NCBI GenBank assembly: GCA_036386835.1
Contig: DASVUX010000034.1
Coordinates: 62,001-126,000 of the forward strand
DNA from: 2-12-FULL-35-15 sp036386835
Lineage (GTDB): Bacteria > Bacteroidota > Bacteroidia > 2-12-FULL-35-15
Reading direction: 5' to 3'
Length of the DNA: 64,000 nucleotides
Position 1 is the first letter of the stretch, and every line of letters starts with the position of its first letter. Below the pieces are notes generated by a model, which was not told the origin of the DNA, made no database searches, and worked only from the letters and a program-made list of their open reading frames with translations. Below, piece by piece: positions 18,244 to 27,452 of this stretch. Made by a program: the position numbers and the translations under genes.

Positions 18244-19047
18244 ATGCAATACGCTGAATTCAAAAAAATAAAAGTAGCATATACCGATTCAGGGAAAGGC
18301 CGTGTAATAGTTCTGTTACACGGCTTTTTAGGTTCACACGAGATCTGGTCGGAAATAAGTAAAAAACTTTCCCAACGTTTCCGGGTGGTTTGTATTGACC
18401 TTCCCGGACATGGCAAGACTCCCAGCATTGGCTATTACCATAGTACCGAATTGCTTGCACAATCTGTGAAGGCCGTTATGGATCACATAGGCGTGAGACG
18501 TTACGTAATTGCAGGTCATTCCATGGGTGGTTATGCGGCTCTTGCTTTTGCAGAGCTCTATCCCGAAAATGTCAGCGGGCTGTGCCTGATAAATTCCACA
18601 TCTTATGCTGATTCGGATGATAAGAAAAAGGACAGGGACCGCGTGATCCGGCTTGTAAAAAAAGAACATAAGCATTATGTAGCGGAAGTGGTCACATCAT
18701 TGTTCGCACCGGAAAATGTTGAAAAGCTGAAAAATGAAGTTCAGAAAGTAAAACGTATAGCTTCAGAAGTTTCTAAACAATCGATCATTAACAGTCTTGA
18801 AGGAATGAAAGAACGCAAGAGCCGTGATCTCATCTTTAAGTTTGCGGAATATCCTGTCCTGTTTGTGATAGGAAAGAAAGACAGTGTAATCAATTATGAA
18901 ACAATGTACCCGCAAATGGGCTTGTGTAAATATCCTTCCGTGGTGATGGTGGAGGACGGAGGGCATATGTGTTTTTATGAGGCGCCCAAGGAAACTTTTA
19001 AAGGATTAAATTCTTTTTCTGACAGGTGCTTCAGGAAAAATTACTGA
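18244..19047 (+). CDS. Alpha/beta-fold hydrolase
   Basis: A 267-residue cytoplasmic hydrolase of the alpha/beta fold. The oxyanion-hole segment VLLHGFLGSHEIW is near residue 20, the nucleophile elbow GHSMGG near residue 95, an acidic residue follows in FVIGKKDSVI, and the terminal histidine is in EDGGHMCFYEAP, completing a Ser-Asp-His triad. The family includes MenH-like and many other esterases, so the substrate cannot be fixed from sequence. It is a single gene, convergent with the small membrane-protein gene, and both probably end at the bidirectional terminator at 19155-19185. Confidence 0.88.
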   Translation: MQYAEFKKIKVAYTDSGKGRVIVLLHGFLGSHEIWSEISKKLSQRFRVVCIDLPGHGKTPSIGYYHSTELLAQSVKAVMDHIGVRRYVIAGHSMGGYAALAFAELYPENVSGLCLINSTSYADSDDKKKDRDRVIRLVKKEHKHYVAEVVTSLFAPENVEKLKNEVQKVKRIASEVSKQSIINSLEGMKERKSRDLIFKFAEYPVLFVIGKKDSVINYETMYPQMGLCKYPSVVMVEDGGHMCFYEAPKETFKGLNSFSDRCFRKNY

Positions 19048-19154
19048 TCTGCCAGGCTCCTGCACCTGGTTACGTTCAGTAATAGGTTTAGGATAAAGGA
19101 ACTTGGTCTCCTATCATAGCGCTATAAAGTAAAAAGTGAAGGAAATATAAAAGA

Positions 19155-19185
19155 AAAACGGTACTTATCGGATAAGTACCGTTTT
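19155..19185. terminator. Bidirectional rho-independent terminator
   Basis: AAAACGGTACTTATC (19155-19169) and GATAAGTACCGTTTT (19171-19185) are perfect complements around a single base, with a T-run on either strand. It lies between two convergent genes and can serve both. Confidence 0.85.
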
Positions 19186-19223
19186 CCCTCTAAACTAAAA
19201 CAAACAAAAAAACTACTAAACTA

Positions 19224-19352
19224 TTATAAAGCACTAAATATACTGTAAGAAATTATGGTCAGGGTGACTACTGCCATTAAAATGGTTACGGTTCCGATGC
19301 CAGCTTCGTGGTAAGAGTGACCGTGATGACGGAAGGTTGCTTTTCTGTTCAT
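19224..19352 (-). CDS. Small His-rich single-span membrane protein (42 aa)
   Basis: A short frame from ATG (19352) to TAA encodes 42 residues. The N-terminal half is basic and histidine-rich (RKATFRHHGHSYHEAG), and residues of about 19-41 form one hydrophobic segment (IGTVTILMAVVTLTIISYS). It ends 39 bases before the bidirectional terminator, which gives it a proper 3' signal, and it fills an otherwise empty interval. These are the main arguments that it is real. I do not recognise the family. The clustered histidines (positions 9, 10, 12, 15) could bind metal or haem, which is inference only. Chance occurrence is still possible. Confidence 0.6.
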   Translation of the reverse strand: MNRKATFRHHGHSYHEAGIGTVTILMAVVTLTIISYSIFSAL

Positions 19353-19750
19353 GGCTTATAAAATTAACACTGTTAAATTTTAGTAATATAGTTGCCATAC
19401 GCGAAGAGATTTAATTATGAAATGAACGTTTAATTTTAGAAAAGATAAGGAGCGGGTTCATGCTGATTAATTTAAACAACATCCCCATGTGCCAATTAAT
19501 TTCCAGTGCAATCACCCGCGCCTGTTCTTGTTCTTAATTATTGTATTGTTTCAATGAACTACACAATATTACGCTATAAATGCAGCGAAGTAAACCCATA
19601 ATGAGCAGGAGGCGGGCTTAATTATTTAACGGTGGGAAATGGGAGGTAAGCGGTAATATCGGTTTAGTGAATATGCTTTAAGTCTGCCACTTCTGGAAAG
19701 TGGTTAAATAGAAAAAATACGTAATATGCTGGCTTTAAATAAGTTGCGTG
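19353..19750. other. Intergenic region downstream of the response regulator
   Basis: In 398 bases I see no supported gene. A small hairpin, CCACTT-CTGGA-AAGTGG (19687-19703), lies about 50 bases beyond the end of the response-regulator gene but has no T-run. A 24-codon frame at about 19459 has no supporting feature. Confidence 0.5.
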
Positions 19751-20518
19751 TTATTGATGAGAAAGTTTTTCAAGGAACTCATTCTTGTTCCGCCTTGAAA
19801 CCTCCACCTGCGAATTGTCCGACATAATCACATAGCCGCCTTCACCTTTTATATACTTCTTTACGTGTTCAAGATTGATCAGGTGTGAACGGTGTACCCT
19901 GAAGAAATTATCCTCTGTGAACATTTGTTCGTATTCACCCAATGTCCTTGATGCCACGATCTTTTTTCCCGATGTCAGAATGAAATAAGTATAGTTTCCA
20001 TCCGAATCACACCGGATAATATCAGCGAGGTTAATAAATACAAGTCCGTCACCATCAGGAATGCCCACCTTCTTTAGCTTGTTTTCCGGTTTAACATTTG
20101 AAAGGAGCGTCTTGAATTTTTTGTCAAGTGAATTTTTTGTTTCATGCTGGCTCTCGAAACGTGATACCGCTTTTATAAGTTCCTCTGGATCTACGGGTTT
20201 GAGGATATAATCGATAGCGCTGAATTTAATTGCCTTTATTGCATAATGGTCATAGGCCGTAACAAAGATAATATTGAAGTTGATCTCCTTGAATTTTTCC
20301 AGGAGGTCGAAAGCATTACCATTAGGCATTTCAATGTCGAGGAAAACAAGGTCGGGCTGATTGTTTGTAATTTCCACGAAAGCATTCATCATATTATCTG
20401 CTTTTGCAACTACCTGTATGTTTTTACAGTTCTTTTCCAGCATCTTGGAAAGGGATTCACGCGCACCAAGCTCGTCATCAACAATTACAGCCTTTTTAAT
20501 TACATCATTTTCTTTCAT
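19751..20518 (-). CDS. LytTR-family response regulator
   Basis: A 255-residue DNA-binding response regulator. The receiver domain (about 8-125) has the acidic pair IVDDE, the phospho-acceptor Asp61 in LVFLDIEMPNG, the threonine in FVTAYD, and the lysine in YILKPVD. A LytTR DNA-binding domain covers about 150-255 (IIRCDSDGNYTYFILTSGKKI, FFRVHRSHLINLEHV). It lies 12 bases downstream of the propeller histidine kinase gene and in the same orientation, so the two should form a cognate pair in one transcript. Confidence 0.94.
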   Translation of the reverse strand: MKENDVIKKAVIVDDELGARESLSKMLEKNCKNIQVVAKADNMMNAFVEITNNQPDLVFLDIEMPNGNAFDLLEKFKEINFNIIFVTAYDHYAIKAIKFSAIDYILKPVDPEELIKAVSRFESQHETKNSLDKKFKTLLSNVKPENKLKKVGIPDGDGLVFINLADIIRCDSDGNYTYFILTSGKKIVASRTLGEYEQMFTEDNFFRVHRSHLINLEHVKKYIKGEGGYVIMSDNSQVEVSRRNKNEFLEKLSHQ

Positions 20519-20530
20519 GGTATTATCATT

Positions 20531-23506
20531 TTAACTTAGGATATTGCTTTCGTCAGTTTCCAGGGGGATCATTATCTGCACTCTTGTACCTGCCGGCCTG
20601 CCGTTTTCAAAAAGATCGATGATCTGTGCATTAAGGTTCTGGTTAAGGCTTGAATTTAAAATGTCCAGCCTTTCCTGGGTAATGCTCATTCCCATCGATT
20701 TGTGCTGCTGCACCCTGTTCTTTTTAAATTCATTTGAACGTTCCCTTCCAATTCCGTTGTCTTCAATAGTGCAAAGGATTGATTCGGTTTGTTTCTGTAA
20801 ATGTATCGAAATTTTTCCATGACCTTCTTTTGGAAGGAGGCCGTGAATTATGGCATTCTCAACATATGGCTGTATCAGCATGGAGGGGATTCTGTCATAA
20901 TTGGAATCGATATTTTCATCCACTATAATCGAGTATTCAAACTTATCGGTAAAACGCATAATTTCCAGCTCCAGATATAAATTAAGCGCATGCAGCTCCT
21001 CTGCAATAGGGATCATTTGTTGTTTGGAATTTCCGATAATGCTCCTCATCAGCTTTGCGAATTTCGACAGGTACTTTAACGCTGCATCCGTATCATTATT
21101 GGATATATAATGCTGTATTGATGCCATTGTGTTAAATATGAAGTGTGGGTTCATCTGTGCGCGTAATGCCTGCAGCTCAATATTCGCGATCTTCTTATTC
21201 AGTTCGGTCTTTCTTTTTTCCTTCTTTTTGATTCCCCTGATCCGGAGCCGGATGGAGATGATGAGGGCGGATACAATTAAGATTGCCAGTGTTACATAAA
21301 ACCAGGCTGTTTTCCAGAAGGGTGCTTTAATAGTGAAATTGAATTCCGCAGGTGTTTCAGTCCAGACTCCTTCATTATTGGTGCATTTAACCTTGAAAGT
21401 ATATTTTCCCGGGGGAAGGTTGGAATAAGTAACCGTACGTTCATATCCTACAGGTGACCAGTTTTTATCAAAGCCCTCCAGTATATGCGAATATTTAACT
21501 TTCCGTGGGTTGGTCAGGCAGATCCCGCTGTATACAAAAGAAATATTATTCATGTCATAACTCAGAACGGATTTTTGTGCTAATGAAGTGTCGTTATAAA
21601 AAAGGCGGATGTTGTTGATGTTGATCTTCGCAAGCGTCCTGTTTTCGATATATTCGGAAGGAATATACTTTATAAGTCCGTTCACTGTCCCGAACCAGAT
21701 CCCCCCATCGCTGTCATTAAAAATACCATTGGTATTACATTCGACCCCGCTGAACCCTTCGTCCTTCCCGTATGTGTTGATTAGCTTTTCCCCGGTTTTT
21801 TTAAAGCTTACCAGGTCTATCCTGCTAAGGCCCTGGTTGGTTCCGGCCCATAATTCTGTTTTAGAATTGTTGAACGCAATGCTGTAAACAAGTTCGGAGC
21901 TGATGCCGTCAACCAGCCCGAAATTAGTACTGAGCGCTGTTTTTGGGTTGTAGGCATACACGCCATTAAAAGAAGAAAAATAAAGTATCCCCTCGTTGTC
22001 TTCCAGGATAGTAAAGTAAGATTCACTTTTGAAACCGAGTTTTTTACTCTGTTCTGTGAATTCTGTTCCATCGAACATGAACAGGCCCCCTAAATAAGTA
22101 GCAAACCAGATATTCCCTCTTTTATCTTCATGAATACCCCAAACAGAAGGGTTTTGAGCAAAGGAAGCAGGTGCATATTTTGTGAAGATCCCGTCCTTAT
22201 ATTTAAATACAGCACCATTGGAGCCGATCCATAAATTCCCTTTACTATCCTTGTAAAAAATATTGACCGCTTCGCCCTTTAGTGAATCATATTTTCCTGG
22301 TGAATGAATACGGTTATTATCATAAACTGAAATTCCATTATCTGTCCCGAGAAGCAGTCCTCCTTCAGCATCCCTGAATACTGCGTTCACTTTCCTGTCC
22401 GTAAGGCCTTCGCGCGTGGAGAGATTTATAAAACGCTCCTCTTCTTCATCCTGGATATAGACACCACCGCCATTTGTCCCTACAACAAGATTATCCGATT
22501 TGTCCCGTGTAATACTGTAAATAAAGTTATTGGTAAGACCTTCGTTTTGGGAATATACTTCGAAAAGGTCGCTGCGGTACTTGTAGAGGCCGTTAAAAGT
22601 CCCTATCCATATATTCTGCTCAAAATCCTGGTAGATGCAGTTAACGATATTGCTGTTCACTTCACTGCCTAGTGTGTAATTCTTGAATTCGAAACGTTTA
22701 ACCTTGGCAATTCCTTTCGGGCTGCCTATCCAGATGTTATTCCGTTTATCACAGATTACAGTTTTAATGTCATTGTCAGACAATCCTTCCTCGGTGGTAT
22801 GGTTGATAAACCTGTTATTCCTGAATTTGCTCAGCCCTTCTGAAGTAGCGATCCAGACTCCCCCGGCAGAATCCTGGGTAATACCGTTCACGGTGTTTCC
22901 TGCCAGGCCATCCATGATCGAATAGTTATGGAACTTCTGCCCGTCAAACATACTCATGCCATTATCGGTACCTATCCAGAGGTTTTTATGGTGGTCTTCA
23001 TACAAGCATCTTATCCTGTTGCCAGCCAAACCTTTCTGAATAGTATAATTAATGAAGGAGTTTTGTTCCAGCCTGCTTAAACCTTCTGAAGTGCCAAACC
23101 ATAAATTTCCTTTGTGATCCTTTAAGATACAGGTGATATTGTTGCTGATCAGGCCAAGTTTGGAATCATAGGCGGTGAACTTTTTACCGTCATATTTATT
23201 GATCCCGTTAATCGTTCCTATCCAGATGCTGCCATCATTATCTTCCGCAATGGATGTTACCGAATAATTGAGAAGACCATCATGCGGTGAGAAATTCGTG
23301 AAGGTATAACCATCAAATTTACTGAGTCCACCGTAACCTCCCGTCCAGAGGTTGCCTTTGGAATCCTGGTAGATGGCAGATACCTGCACAAATGGTAAAC
23401 CATCATCGACAGAGTAATTTTTAAAGAAATAAGATTGGGCTGCAAGCTGACAGTTGAATGCAAAAAAAGAAAATAGGAAAAGAAGGACTTGTTTTGTTCT
23501 TTGCAT
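20531..23506 (-). CDS. Propeller-sensor LytS-type histidine kinase
   Basis: A 991-residue sensor kinase. A signal peptide (ending QLAAQ) exports a large periplasmic sensor made of repeated propeller blades, about 14 copies of the NxWxGTxxGLxxF pattern, followed by a Y_Y_Y-like domain (YSHILEGFDKNWSPVG, YSNLPPGKYTFKVK). One membrane span (WFYVTLAILIVSALIISI) lies at about 750. The cytoplasmic kinase has the LytS-type phospho-acceptor in AQMNPHFIFN, near residue 786, and an ATPase domain with IQPYVENAIIHG and EDNGIGRE. The gene is followed 12 bases later by the LytTR regulator. Unlike hybrid SusR-type regulators, kinase and regulator are separate proteins here. The ligand is unknown. Confidence 0.94.
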   Translation of the reverse strand: MQRTKQVLLFLFSFFAFNCQLAAQSYFFKNYSVDDGLPFVQVSAIYQDSKGNLWTGGYGGLSKFDGYTFTNFSPHDGLLNYSVTSIAEDNDGSIWIGTINGINKYDGKKFTAYDSKLGLISNNITCILKDHKGNLWFGTSEGLSRLEQNSFINYTIQKGLAGNRIRCLYEDHHKNLWIGTDNGMSMFDGQKFHNYSIMDGLAGNTVNGITQDSAGGVWIATSEGLSKFRNNRFINHTTEEGLSDNDIKTVICDKRNNIWIGSPKGIAKVKRFEFKNYTLGSEVNSNIVNCIYQDFEQNIWIGTFNGLYKYRSDLFEVYSQNEGLTNNFIYSITRDKSDNLVVGTNGGGVYIQDEEEERFINLSTREGLTDRKVNAVFRDAEGGLLLGTDNGISVYDNNRIHSPGKYDSLKGEAVNIFYKDSKGNLWIGSNGAVFKYKDGIFTKYAPASFAQNPSVWGIHEDKRGNIWFATYLGGLFMFDGTEFTEQSKKLGFKSESYFTILEDNEGILYFSSFNGVYAYNPKTALSTNFGLVDGISSELVYSIAFNNSKTELWAGTNQGLSRIDLVSFKKTGEKLINTYGKDEGFSGVECNTNGIFNDSDGGIWFGTVNGLIKYIPSEYIENRTLAKININNIRLFYNDTSLAQKSVLSYDMNNISFVYSGICLTNPRKVKYSHILEGFDKNWSPVGYERTVTYSNLPPGKYTFKVKCTNNEGVWTETPAEFNFTIKAPFWKTAWFYVTLAILIVSALIISIRLRIRGIKKKEKRKTELNKKIANIELQALRAQMNPHFIFNTMASIQHYISNNDTDAALKYLSKFAKLMRSIIGNSKQQMIPIAEELHALNLYLELEIMRFTDKFEYSIIVDENIDSNYDRIPSMLIQPYVENAIIHGLLPKEGHGKISIHLQKQTESILCTIEDNGIGRERSNEFKKNRVQQHKSMGMSITQERLDILNSSLNQNLNAQIIDLFENGRPAGTRVQIMIPLETDESNILS

Positions 23507-23544
23507 GAAGCGAATGCTTATCTGAGTAAAGATAAGAAAAATAA

Positions 23545-23572
23545 AAGCAGGCCTTTTGCTGAAAGCCTGCTT
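23545..23572 (-). terminator. Rho-independent terminator of thiL
   Basis: AAGCAGGC (23545-23552) pairs with GCCTGCTT (23565-23572), extended by TTT/AAA after a one-base bulge. On the minus strand it is followed by TTTTATTTTTC, and it lies 22 bases after the thiL stop. Confidence 0.75.
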
Positions 23573-23593
23573 AACTACTCTTTAAATAACAAA

Positions 23594-24643
23594 TTAATGG
23601 TCCGTTTTTAAAAGGGCATCCCAGCCCTGGGCGGTGATAGGTGTTGAAGTTCCTGCACGGGTGATCAGGTTGACCCCGTCTTTTTTACTGGTCATATGGC
23701 CAATCACGGTTATATCGGGGTTGGCTTTGATCTTTGGAAAATCAGCCTGGTCTATTGTAAAAAGAAGTTCATAATCCTCACCACCGCTTAACGCACATAC
23801 AGTGGGATCAAGATTGAATTCCCTTGCAGTATTATAAGCAGCCGGGTCAATCGGGACCTTTTCTTCATACAGGTTGCATCCAGTTCCCGAATCGGTGCAC
23901 AGATGGAGGATCTCAGATGCGAGGCCGTCAGAAACATCAATCATGGCTGTGGGTTTTACTTCAAGTTTCTGCAGCAGGACCGGGATGTCTTTTCGTGCTT
24001 CCGGCTTCAGCTGACGTTCAATGATGTAATCATTCCCTTCCAGGTCAGGCTGGACATTCGGGCTCTCCATAAAGATCTTTTTTTCCCTTTCAAGCAATTG
24101 CAGGCCAACGTAAGCGGCACCAAGGTCGCCCGTAACGCATAACAGATCGCCTTCCTTTGCAGTGCTGCGGTAAACGATATCTTCGGGTTCCGCTTCCCCG
24201 ATTGCTGTAATGCTGATGATCAGGCCGCTTTTGCTGGAAGTTGTATCTCCCCCCACGATATCAACTTTATGTTTATGACATGCAAGCATCATCCCCGAGT
24301 AAAGTTCCTCAATGGCTTCAACGGAAAAACGACTGGAAATAGCCAGTGAAACAGTGATCTGCCTGGGGGTTGCATTCATCGCGTAGATATCGGATAAATT
24401 CACGGATACTGCTTTGTAACCAAGGTGCTTCAATGGCATGTAGGCAAGGTCGAAGTGTACGCTTTCCACCAGCATATCAGTGGTAACAACGGTCTGCTTC
24501 CCTTTAAAATCAATCACAGCTGCATCATCGCCAACGCCTTTTACTGTACTTTCATTAACAAGTTCAATGAATTGAGTAAGGTGTTTTATTAATCCGAATT
24601 CACCTAAGCTGCTTAATTCCGTACGCTCTGTATTTTCTAACAT
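23594..24643 (-). CDS. thiL: Thiamine-monophosphate kinase
   Basis: ATP-dependent kinase making thiamine diphosphate from the monophosphate, the last step of bacterial thiamine biosynthesis. It has 349 residues, close to the usual length. Family motifs are present: GVGDDAAVID near residue 40, VVTTDMLVESVHFDL, VNLSDIYAMNATPR, DIVGGDTTSS, DVSDGLASEI and CALSGGEDYELLFT. It is a single gene with its own promoter candidate (24658-24689) and terminator, divergent from the membrane glycosyltransferase gene. I see no thiamine riboswitch ahead of it. Confidence 0.96.
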   Translation of the reverse strand: MLENTERTELSSLGEFGLIKHLTQFIELVNESTVKGVGDDAAVIDFKGKQTVVTTDMLVESVHFDLAYMPLKHLGYKAVSVNLSDIYAMNATPRQITVSLAISSRFSVEAIEELYSGMMLACHKHKVDIVGGDTTSSKSGLIISITAIGEAEPEDIVYRSTAKEGDLLCVTGDLGAAYVGLQLLEREKKIFMESPNVQPDLEGNDYIIERQLKPEARKDIPVLLQKLEVKPTAMIDVSDGLASEILHLCTDSGTGCNLYEEKVPIDPAAYNTAREFNLDPTVCALSGGEDYELLFTIDQADFPKIKANPDITVIGHMTSKKDGVNLITRAGTSTPITAQGWDALLKTDH

Positions 24644-24657
24644 TCTGTTTGTTTTTG

Positions 24658-24689
24658 CAAAGATAAGGTTTATAGAGAATCTGCGGCAA
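24658..24689 (-). promoter_or_regulatory. Candidate promoter of thiL
   Basis: On the minus strand, TTG (24689-24687), 21 bases, then TATCTTTG (24665-24658), fits the Bacteroidota consensus and lies 14 bases before the ATG, implying a very short leader. Confidence 0.5.
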
Positions 24690-24754
24690 TCTGCTTATTT
24701 TGTTGTTCATCTGCCGCTTTTATTATATTTTTAGCAGGCAATTCAAATTCGTTT

Positions 24755-26431
24755 ATGGCAAGAAAAGATAACCAAAAGCATCCGGCCGGAAAAGCCGAGC
24801 CCGTTGTAATTCCCACAGCAGGGTTGCTTGTAAGAGCAGAGGACTGGTTCATGAAAAATGACCGGATCATTTTTTTTGTACTGCTTTTTCTTTCTACTCT
24901 TTTTTCACTTCTTCTTTTTGATGCCAAAGTTTCTGAAGGAGGCGATGATTCGGGTTATATCGAGCGTGCATGGAGCCTTCTTTATGATGGGAAATTCCCT
25001 TATTACCAGGGGCCCGGCTACCCGATCATGTTGTCTCTTATTATAAAATTGTTCGGATTGAATGTCATTGCCCTTAAGCTGTTTTCAGTAGTCTGCCATT
25101 TTGGTTTTGTGGTGTTCACCTATCTTTCATTCCGTAAAAGAGTACCGTTTACGGTATTGTTTGCCCTGATCAGCTTTATATCCTTTAACCATTTTATTCA
25201 ATATTATGCAAGTCAGACATTCACAGAAACATTCTTCCTTTTCCTGCAGTCCATCGCTCTTTTTATCACGTTCAGGATTATCGATACTGTTAATAAGTCA
25301 GATGGATGGGCCGATATAATAAAGAAAAATTACCTGAGATGGATCGGCTTCGGGATAATATTCGTACTTCTTTCGATCTCTAAAAGCATCGCGCTGGTCT
25401 GCATAGTGGGGGTAGTCGTTTATTTCCTGCTTAGTAAGAATTACAAGCATGCAGTGTATGCCCTCCTTGCGTTTGCAGTGATCAGGATAATATATACCGT
25501 GGTTGTAACTGCAGTATTCGGGCCATCCGACTCCAACCAGTTTGAAATGATCCTTCGCAAACAGCTATATAAGGCTGATGCAGGTCATGAAGATTTTGGT
25601 GGGCTTGTAAAACGCTTTTTTGATAATTTCAACATCTATATTTCACTTCATATGTACCGCATTCTCAACCTCAGGAGCACTGTGGTTGAAGTGGCCAAGG
25701 TGATCCCTGCGCTTGCATATATCTCGGCACTTGTCATTGGTATATTCACAGTGATCAGTTACAGGAAGAACAAATATGTTTTCCTTTCCGCTGTTTATTT
25801 TATCATTCTGTGTGCAGGCGTATTTGTAGGTATTCAGGCTGCGAATATGCAGGACCGGCTTATTATCATCGCCATGCCGATGATCTTTGTTGTATTGTAT
25901 TTTGGCGCGTATGAGCTTGCGAAACGCTCTTCCTATTCGCAGGCGGCCCTCGTAATTTTTTCAGTATTTATGCTGATCGTAACAATTGGTAAATCGGGGA
26001 TGCTTGCCAAAGAGAATACAACAACATTAAAAAAGAACCTTAGCGGTGACATTTACTATGGTTATACCCCTGACTGGGAGAATTTTCTTAAGATGAGTAA
26101 ATACTGCGCTGACAGCCTGCCCGATAGTGTGGGGATTCTTTCACGCAAACCCGGAATGTCTTTTATTTATGGAAACGGAAGGAAGTTTGTAGGTCAGTTC
26201 TTTGTGAATACGACTAACCCGGATTCAGTGCAGGCAGAGTGGAAGGCGAACAATATCCGTTATATTATTCTTCCGAATCTTCGCATGAATCCCAAGAAGA
26301 ATAACGGTAAGATCATCAATACCATACACAGGATGCTGGTGCCTTTTTATCAGAAATATCCCCAAAAGCTAAAGCTGGTCAAGACTATAGGAACGAAGGA
26401 GAAATGTGAGCTCTTTGAAATTACTTATTAG
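24755..26431 (+). CDS. Polytopic membrane glycosyltransferase-like protein (GT-C type)
   Basis: A 558-residue integral membrane protein with about ten hydrophobic spans. The first extracytoplasmic loop has an acidic motif (GGDDSGYIERA) followed by the PYYQGPGYPIMLSLI segment. This resembles the aspartate-containing first loop of dolichyl-phosphate-mannose-type (GT39/PMT_2-like) glycosyltransferases, which take sugars from lipid carriers. The C-terminal soluble part (about 460-558) is probably periplasmic. It is divergent from thiL and convergent with the STELLO-like gene, with only 9 bases between the stops. The nearby GT2, SDR and STELLO-like genes suggest surface-glycan synthesis. Substrate unknown. 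Confidence 0.75.
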   Translation: MARKDNQKHPAGKAEPVVIPTAGLLVRAEDWFMKNDRIIFFVLLFLSTLFSLLLFDAKVSEGGDDSGYIERAWSLLYDGKFPYYQGPGYPIMLSLIIKLFGLNVIALKLFSVVCHFGFVVFTYLSFRKRVPFTVLFALISFISFNHFIQYYASQTFTETFFLFLQSIALFITFRIIDTVNKSDGWADIIKKNYLRWIGFGIIFVLLSISKSIALVCIVGVVVYFLLSKNYKHAVYALLAFAVIRIIYTVVVTAVFGPSDSNQFEMILRKQLYKADAGHEDFGGLVKRFFDNFNIYISLHMYRILNLRSTVVEVAKVIPALAYISALVIGIFTVISYRKNKYVFLSAVYFIILCAGVFVGIQAANMQDRLIIIAMPMIFVVLYFGAYELAKRSSYSQAALVIFSVFMLIVTIGKSGMLAKENTTTLKKNLSGDIYYGYTPDWENFLKMSKYCADSLPDSVGILSRKPGMSFIYGNGRKFVGQFFVNTTNPDSVQAEWKANNIRYIILPNLRMNPKKNNGKIINTIHRMLVPFYQKYPQKLKLVKTIGTKEKCELFEITY

Positions 26432-26440
26432 CAGTACGGA

Positions 26441-27448
26441 TCATAGTTTACCCAGATCACCGATCCATGCCTTCAGCAATACCATTTCTTCTTTACCAAC
26501 GACTCCCATATCAATTAGTTTCTGGTAGCAGCTGACCATATTCTCGTAAATGTGATCTGTTCCGGGTTTAAGATGAAGCGCCTGCAGTTCTTTGCAGATG
26601 TTAAAGTTATTGGTGTACCCCGGGATCTCATCTTCAAAATCCTTCATAAGATTGTGCTCATTCCGTTCCTGCCAGACAGTCGGTTCATGATATAAAACGC
26701 TCCAGCCGCACTCCCATGAAATCCGCTGCGCAACATAACTGCGCCAGATGTCTGTCATGCGGAAGCTGCAGTAAGAGGGTAGATACAGGAGCGGGAAAGC
26801 TTCTTTGAACCAGTAAGTATTCTGGCTGTTAAACGGGCTCCATGCATTTTTGCCAAGCGCGAGCCTTGTTTTTATTTCAAAGCTCATTGGCAAAGGGTAG
26901 GTCAGCCGATATACTGCGTCAACATCCGGGTTCTCATCGGCAAGGCCCTGCTGGATCGGGCAGTTAATGCTTTCATTTTTTAGCGAAGACGTTTCAGGTT
27001 GTTTTTTCTGAAGTTCTTCCAGCGGAAATCCACGCGGCCAGATCATATTCTTTGTAAAGTAATGATATACATTTACCCAACCGGAATTCTCAAACCGGTA
27101 GCTTTTCACTTCACGGGTTTTTGGTTCCCAGAATTCTTTGCGCGGAATGTTATCATCATCCGTTTCTACAAGTTCGGATGCACCATTCTTTATTGCAATA
27201 AGATAGCCAAGGTTCTTGCGGGAGTAATGCCTGGCAGGGGTGATCCGGGCAAGCTCAAAAGGAAGTGTCAGTTGCTTGTCAACGCTCCAGTAATCGCAGC
27301 CTTCCATGTTAAATTCTGCCGGTGATTTGGTGTCGCCAATAACAATGAAAGGCATTGACTGTTCTTTGCATTCTTTCGCAAATTGTTTCAGGATAGGATG
27401 CTGGTCATTCGCAATGGATGTAATGATCAGCGCTTTTTTTTCTGTCAT
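26441..27448 (-). CDS. STELLO-like glycosyltransferase family protein
   Basis: A 335-residue soluble protein resembling the STELLO/DUF288 glycosyltransferase family, first described in plant Golgi and also found in bacteria. Recognisable features are the N-terminal ALIITSIANDQHP and the acidic motif ETDDDNIP at 95-102, which fits a metal-binding DxD site. Later segments are rich in tryptophan (FNSQNTYWFKEAF, TDIWRSYVAQRISWECGW). It is the last gene of a tightly packed operon, starting 4 bases after the tandem SDR gene. A role in building a surface glycan is inferred from neighbours. The donor and acceptor are unknown. Confidence 0.75.
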   Translation of the reverse strand: MTEKKALIITSIANDQHPILKQFAKECKEQSMPFIVIGDTKSPAEFNMEGCDYWSVDKQLTLPFELARITPARHYSRKNLGYLIAIKNGASELVETDDDNIPRKEFWEPKTREVKSYRFENSGWVNVYHYFTKNMIWPRGFPLEELQKKQPETSSLKNESINCPIQQGLADENPDVDAVYRLTYPLPMSFEIKTRLALGKNAWSPFNSQNTYWFKEAFPLLYLPSYCSFRMTDIWRSYVAQRISWECGWSVLYHEPTVWQERNEHNLMKDFEDEIPGYTNNFNICKELQALHLKPGTDHIYENMVSCYQKLIDMGVVGKEEMVLLKAWIGDLGKL

Positions 27449-27452
27449 AATT

